Below, piece after piece: positions 58,918 to 64,000 of a stretch of 64,000 nt of DNA (position 1 is the first letter of the stretch; each line of letters starts with the position of its first letter). Below the pieces are notes generated by a model. The model worked only from the letters and a program-made list of their open reading frames with translations, was not told where the DNA came from and made no database searches. The position numbers and the translations under genes were made by a program. This DNA comes from Pyrrhoderma lamaoense (taxonomy: Eukaryota > Basidiomycota > Agaricomycetes > Hymenochaetales > Hymenochaetaceae): the NCBI GenBank assembly GCA_002794735.1, contig NBAZ01000002.1, positions 558,001-622,000 of the forward strand, given 5' to 3'.

Positions 58918-61900
58918 ATGGGCTGCTGCGGGGAACCAATCGACAAGACTGAGACTACACAAAGAGGGCAGCATGTTGAGAATAGTTATCCTGTTAGTCA
59001 ACAACCTTCTCCACATCCAGGCTTAGCTGGCCCTTATCAAGAAAAGTTCGTCCCCCGTCGATACCCTCTCCTCCCCCGTGCAACAGCTTACTGGACAACA
59101 ACCATGGCAGCAAAAGCAACAAATTATGACTGGTATTCCGCGACCAATATCGTCAGGACCTGCAGAATTCAACCCATACCAAGTACAAGTACCTTCTCCC
59201 CTCCCTACGCACTACTCAGGAACTACTCTCGGTGGTGGTCCAAATGGATTTGGAAACATACTGCCTAGCGTGTCTCCACATAACTCGTTACAATCTCCAC
59301 CTATTATGACCGCTACTAAGATCGATTCAACGCGAGCTAATGAGACAATACCAACGATTGATGAAGGGAGAATGTCAATTTCCATTGATTTTGGTGAGCT
59401 ATACTACCGCTCAACACTTCTACAAGACTAACTACAGAATCCTCTCAGGAACAACATTTTCTGGAGTGGTGTGTATTGCAGGATCATCAACATACTTAAT
59501 TTAAAACCAGACTAATATATGTATCAGGCTTATGGATCATCCCGTATTGAACATGGTCAGGTCCAACAAATTCTTCGTTGGCCCGGCTCCTTTGAAACCT
59601 TCCGTAAGATCCCAACGTGCATAATGTATGATGAAAGCGGTCGAGTCCTGGCTTGGGGTCTGGAAGCGAAGAATGCGAGCCCAATGCCTGGTACAGTAAA
59701 ATGCGAATGGTAAGCCTTCGCTACTGGTTACTATGATAACATGTTGACGAAGACAGCTAACATATCTCCCAGGTTTAAGCTCTTCCTTGAGCCCAAAGCA
59801 TTACGGGAAGGATCAGTGGACCCTCGACTTCCCGACTTGCCTGTGCGTATTCCGTGTCTAGTTGTGGGTTGACTCAGGCTTAAACCATTCTGCAGCCGGG
59901 GAAGAAAGCGATTGATCTCATTATTGACTTTCTTTCGTGTATGTGGGAGTATGCGAAGGATGAGATCACGCGCACAATTGGTGCAGTTGCTGACTTGGGT
60001 AAGTTAGCTTCTTGAGCCAACAAACTGTAAATTCTTTTTTAAACACGGTGGATTTTTGAAGATTCTGCGGATGTGTGGCTTACTGTCCCCGCTGCGTGGG
60101 ACGCAAAAGGCTGCGAGCTTATGCGTGAGGCAGCAATATCGGCAGGCCTTGTCCAGCAATTTACAGCTGACGATAAAAATTGGGTCGACCGTTTACACAT
60201 AATAACGTATGTTAAGCCAGTCTTTAAGATTTACATACCATAAAGTTGTTAATTACAATAATTTGTTGCAGTGAACCCGAAGCGGCAGCTGTTCATTGTG
60301 CCCATCTTACTAATCTTCACAAATTAAAACCAAGTCAAAACTTCATGATTTGTGATGCTGGTGGAGGGACAGTTGTAAATATAATTGTTCCCTATCTCGT
60401 CTCCCTACTCTTAATTAAAGTCTCTTTTGTCCAGGATCTAGCAGTGTATAAAATAATTGGAGAGTTGGCGAATCTTGAGATTGCCGAGGTTTGCGCTCGC
60501 TCTGGGGCTAATTGTGGCTCTCTTTTCCTAGACTTGCGTTTTCGTGAATTAGTTCGGACTTTACTTGCAGCTCACCCGGCGCATTTGGATCCCGCTTCTC
60601 TTGCATATTTCATGCATGCTTTTAGCGAAACGGATAAGTTATCATATATGGGAGAAAGCGATGACAGTAAGTTCCATCCAAATCTATTCTACGATGTCCC
60701 TTTATCTCGAAAACGTCTCCTCGTGTCTGAACTTTCTCCTCCTTTAATTATAGGCAACATGTTCCACTTCACATGTTTCAATGTTGATGACCCGGATGAT
60801 CCTTCCGTTGGTCTTATAAATGGCGAGCTCGCTATTCCTGGCAACTTACTTCGACGAGAGGTCTTCGATCCTGTTATCGACCAAGTACAAATACTATTGT
60901 TATCATTTACACTGAATTATGTCTCACAGTTTTGCCAATAACCAGGTCCTTGAACTTCTCGAAGAGCAGCTTCGTCGTGTTGAACAACGGATAGATGCGC
61001 TGCTCCTTGTTGGTGGCTTTTCCGGAAGCAGCTATCTATTTAAACGTGTTGAGGTCGGTTTCACCCTTTCAATGCTCTTCCAAATTCTTCCCAGACCCTA
61101 CTCCAATGTTCTCACTGACTGTACTTCTTCTCTGGCTCTATTTGTGTACTATTATCAGATCGTGTAATTAACTCTACAATACTGACAAACTATATCTACA
61201 GGCGCAGTTTGGATCGAGAATTAGGGTTATTGCACGCCCTTCAGATGCTGATACAGCAACGTGCCGCGGTGCTGCACAATATGGTCTTGCCCGAAGGCCA
61301 CTGGTTTCAAGTGTAATCGCTCCGAGGTCCTACCTAATGAAGGTATGTAATATAATTATGCCGTTATACATGCTCGAATTTGTATATAAGATACCCATGG
61401 CAAATACCGCTTCTTTGGAGAATATATTCTCTATCACTATGATTTACATTTGCACTTAAAAAATCAGTACTTAAGATAAACTATCAGGTCAAGTTACCTG
61501 CGGAACAGGAGGATTGGCAGAAACGGCCTGCCTATATTAAAGTTAACAATGCGGGTGTAAATATCTGCGAGAACAGGTTCGCATCGGAACGCTATTTGCC
61601 TCAGGTTCCGAAAGAATACTAACCGCATGTACTTCGCCTTTACTCGGAAATCACTTAAGGCTTCAGTATCTAGTAACTAAAGGTGCCATACTGAGAAAAG
61701 GGTGTGTAGATAACAGCCTTTGCTTCTTTCTCATTGACAAGAATTAATGCTCTTTTGACTTCTCATAGGCAGCGTGTTCAGACAAAATTTTGGTACGCAT
61801 AATCAGTGCTCTAATAGGTCCGATCATAAGTAATTAAACATGGGATACAATTCACATATTACTCTACTTCAGCAAATTTTCTCAGAATGCTCAGGGTAAG

Positions 61901-62496
61901 CCCAGCTACAAAATATAGTCGCAAGTACAAAAGGGCGCGCTAAATTGATATCTTACCTCTTTTCATTTTCTCATTTTTCATATCACATATTTCCCGCTTC
62001 TCGGGGATCGACAATCACAAACGGAACGTTAAACGTTAACGGCGAACTAATTTGCACGTGGAAGATCGACTATTCGTTGCTATATTATACACTTCGGAAT
62101 CGGACAAGATAATGAGGTACACCGATGAGGTTCGTGGCCGACACACGGATGAGAATATTTCTCACTTATGCGGTTGCTTTTCTCTTTCAGGGTGAGACTG
62201 AGGAATTGTGTAAATGGACTGTGGACCTAGGCAACCTTCCGTCGTTTCAGCGACAAGCGAACACAATTCAAGGTGGATTCTACACAGGTAATTATCAGAC
62301 ATTCAAAATTTTATAACGTTCGCGGGTGCTTACGATAATTTTATTGTCTTCTCTTTGATTCACGCCGCCCAAATTCCGAATCTATCATTGATTAGAATTT
62401 GAGCTCGGACTAGAACTAGACAGTGCCGAAGTTCGTGGAATTTTGATTGCTGAGGGACAGGAATGTGGCCGTGTGGTATTCCATTTTCTTAATTGA
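58918..62496 (+). CDS. HSPA12/Hsp70-like ATPase with lipidation-type N-terminus
   Basis: A multi-exon actin-fold ATPase. It starts MGCCGEPIDKTETTQ, a likely N-myristoylation plus palmitoylation signal, then a Gln/Pro-rich region. The ATPase core follows: ISIDFGTTFSGVAYGSSRI (phosphate-1, partly made by a 20-nt exon at 59449-59468), DVWLTVPAAWDAKGCELMRE, EPEAAAVHC (connect-1), FMICDAGGGTVDLAVYK (phosphate-2) and DALLLVGGFSGSSYLFKRVE (adenosine). The C-terminal part (KVKLPAEQEDWQKRPAYIKV, CKWTVDLGNLPSFQRQ, ELDSAEVRGILIAEG) replaces the usual Hsp70 peptide-binding domain, as in HSPA12-type proteins expanded in Agaricomycetes. Residues 1-160 need one base fewer at CCCCC 59052-59056. Exons between 61880 and 62190 are not fully resolved. 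Probably a membrane-attached chaperone-like or signalling ATPase. Confidence 0.88.
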
Positions 62497-63867
62497 GGAT
62501 GGATTTTTTCAGAGTTAAGAGTAAAATTAGGCAATTGTATTTAATCAGGGCTGGATATTCTTTTTCTTGAAACGAGGTGTGGTAGCGTTCGTGGAGTAAG
62601 CTATTTACCTCTTCTTCCTACGTTTTGAGAATTCCTTTTGCTCAAGTTCCCCGTCCGTTACTTGAGTTTGAATCAACCATGTGCAACACGGTATACGTTT
62701 TACGCTAGCACCTCATAGGGGTTTGAACATGATTTCAAAGAAAGTATTTAAAAAAAACCAAGACATCGGGAATTTTGAATTTCGAAGCAACATTGAGAGT
62801 CTTTTCTCCAGCTTTGTAGCTATAAGACCTCTAGTGAATGTGGATCCAAAGATACTTTTTACAAATAATCGCTTAGATACTCGGGAGATCCCGAGATGTG
62901 GAACATCAGATGGGGTATTGATGACAATCCTTTTTCCCTTGTGCAATAATGGCACCGTCGTACACTCTGTTCTGTGTTCTCTCAGACGGTGTCCATGATC
63001 TACAGTTACCTCGACTAAACAAATAACGCGCGAATATATGCTACCCTGAAGATAAAAGCTCCCTATTTTTCCCTATGATCTTTTTATGTCATCACTGCGA
63101 ACAAATAAGTAACACACGAATCACCATTTTCTGAAGAAGTCCTTATCTCGCCTTTAATAAAGATAATGCATGAGAGAATGGAGACTGCATGGTAAGACCG
63201 TAGGTGCTATCGGATTTAAATCCATAGTGAAACTGGGGACCGAAAGAGGAAAGCGCTTTTGGAATCATGCCATTCAGCCTCTTTACATTTTTTTTGCAAA
63301 GTTTTCATTCTCATTCAAACGGGGGAAGGGGAAAGGCCACTTTATCTATCACGAAGCCGGGTTATCGGAGCACGCAATAAATTCTGATTTCATTATCTGA
63401 CAATATTGTGCTTTAGAGTCGATCTATAAAGTGAAGGGCTCAATAATCTACCCTTAGACTGTTCCATAGACCTTCCGATGGCCGAGACATCGCGGCTTCG
63501 TGGCTGGAATGTCTAGGGATCGGAGTAAGATTTGTGGTGGTAAAGAGACTGCGGAGTTTTTTTTCCTCTTTCGCTATTTCAATCCTCAGGTTCTTCTTCC
63601 GGAGTCACACAGGATAATCAGCTACTATTTTGGCGACAAGAATCGGGCAAAGAAAAAAGATATTTGACGGGTTTTAAAGGACGAGAAAGTAAAAAGAAAA
63701 ATAAATTAATATCCATGTTTTCAATTAATATTTAAACCATCGGCATAATCCGAGATCGAATTTAAAGGTTTCGGGTCAGCCTCTGCTTACAACACGGTCA
63801 AAATCATACATAAAAATGCACACATCCGACTCGAAATCCATCGACAGTATTCGTCCCCTCCAACATA
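62497..63867. other. Intergenic, nothing recognised
   Basis: 1.4 kb with two plus-strand open stretches (62681-62998 and 63170-63400) lacking motifs. It includes the promoter of the next gene. Confidence 0.45.
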
Positions 63868-64000
63868 ATGACGTCTACTAGTTATGAGTCTCTATCACCC
63901 ACCTCCATTGACTCTTTGGCAACGGAGAGCATCATTGACTTACTTCGGCCAATTGTTATTCCCCCGCGTTCACGACAGTCTCGGTTTACGAACTGGGGCC
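63868..64000 (+). CDS. 5' end of a further gene (truncated by window edge)
   Basis: An ATG at 63868 opens an uninterrupted frame to the window end: MTSTSYESLSPTSIDSLATE, then an Ile/Leu/Pro/Arg-rich stretch through IPPRSRQSRFTNWG. It has a Ser/Thr-rich N-terminus and no recognisable domain yet. Partial at its 3' end. Confidence 0.45.
   Translation, partial: MTSTSYESLSPTSIDSLATESIIDLLRPIVIPPRSRQSRFTNWG

Noticed and set aside
1..64000. Secondary-metabolite or toxin cluster
   Set aside because: Apart from one P450 and one dioxygenase, no synthase, transporter, resistance or toxin gene is visible.

Overview
The window looks like nuclear DNA of a filamentous basidiomycete, probably an Agaricomycete. 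Genes are dense with short GT-AG introns, some introns carry CTGAC or TACTAAC branch sites, several exons are only 7-20 nt long, and the gene content fits: a Rho2-type GTPase, an HSPA12-like Hsp70, a BTB protein and a Ser-rich kelch protein. I cannot name the species. Several forward and reverse open stretches begin at non-ATG codons and are really internal exons, so all models below were rebuilt by hand from splice sites and family motifs.

Layout. Bases 1-16160 form a gene-poor arm of homopurine/homopyrimidine tracts and microsatellites. Its one clear structured object is a 524-bp fold-back element with 150-bp inverted ends flanked by TA (2812-3335). From 16.1 kb onward genes are mostly compact: a degenerate metallophosphoesterase (-), a small basic spliced protein (+), a beta-carbonic anhydrase (-), a gene-poor gap, a Rho2-like GTPase with 7-nt and 19-nt microexons (-), two unrecognised minus-strand coding stretches, a TauD/TfdA-type dioxygenase (+), a small coiled-coil protein (+), a cytochrome P450 (+), an Asn-rich low-complexity gene (-), mitochondrial Mn-superoxide dismutase (-) divergent from a METTL16-family RNA methyltransferase (+), a BTB protein (+), a Ser-rich two-TM protein (-), a kelch-repeat protein (+), a 3.7-kb gap, a Dus4-like tRNA dihydrouridine synthase (-) divergent from a single-pass membrane protein (+), an unrecognised large gene (-), an HSPA12/Hsp70-like ATPase with an MGCC N-terminus (+), and the 5' end of one more gene at the right edge.

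The genes are mainly housekeeping: RNA modification (METTL16, Dus4), redox and CO2 chemistry (SOD2, carbonic anhydrase) and signalling (Rho2, BTB, kelch). The dioxygenase and P450 lie close together on the same strand, but nothing else indicates a metabolic cluster. I see no CRISPR array, tRNA, rRNA or complete autonomous transposon.

A recurring feature is that many otherwise well-conserved genes need exactly one extra or one fewer base, almost always at a short homopolymer, to be read through. The splice-phase arithmetic independently agrees in several of them. I read this mainly as sequence or assembly error rather than mass pseudogenisation, but real decay is not excluded.
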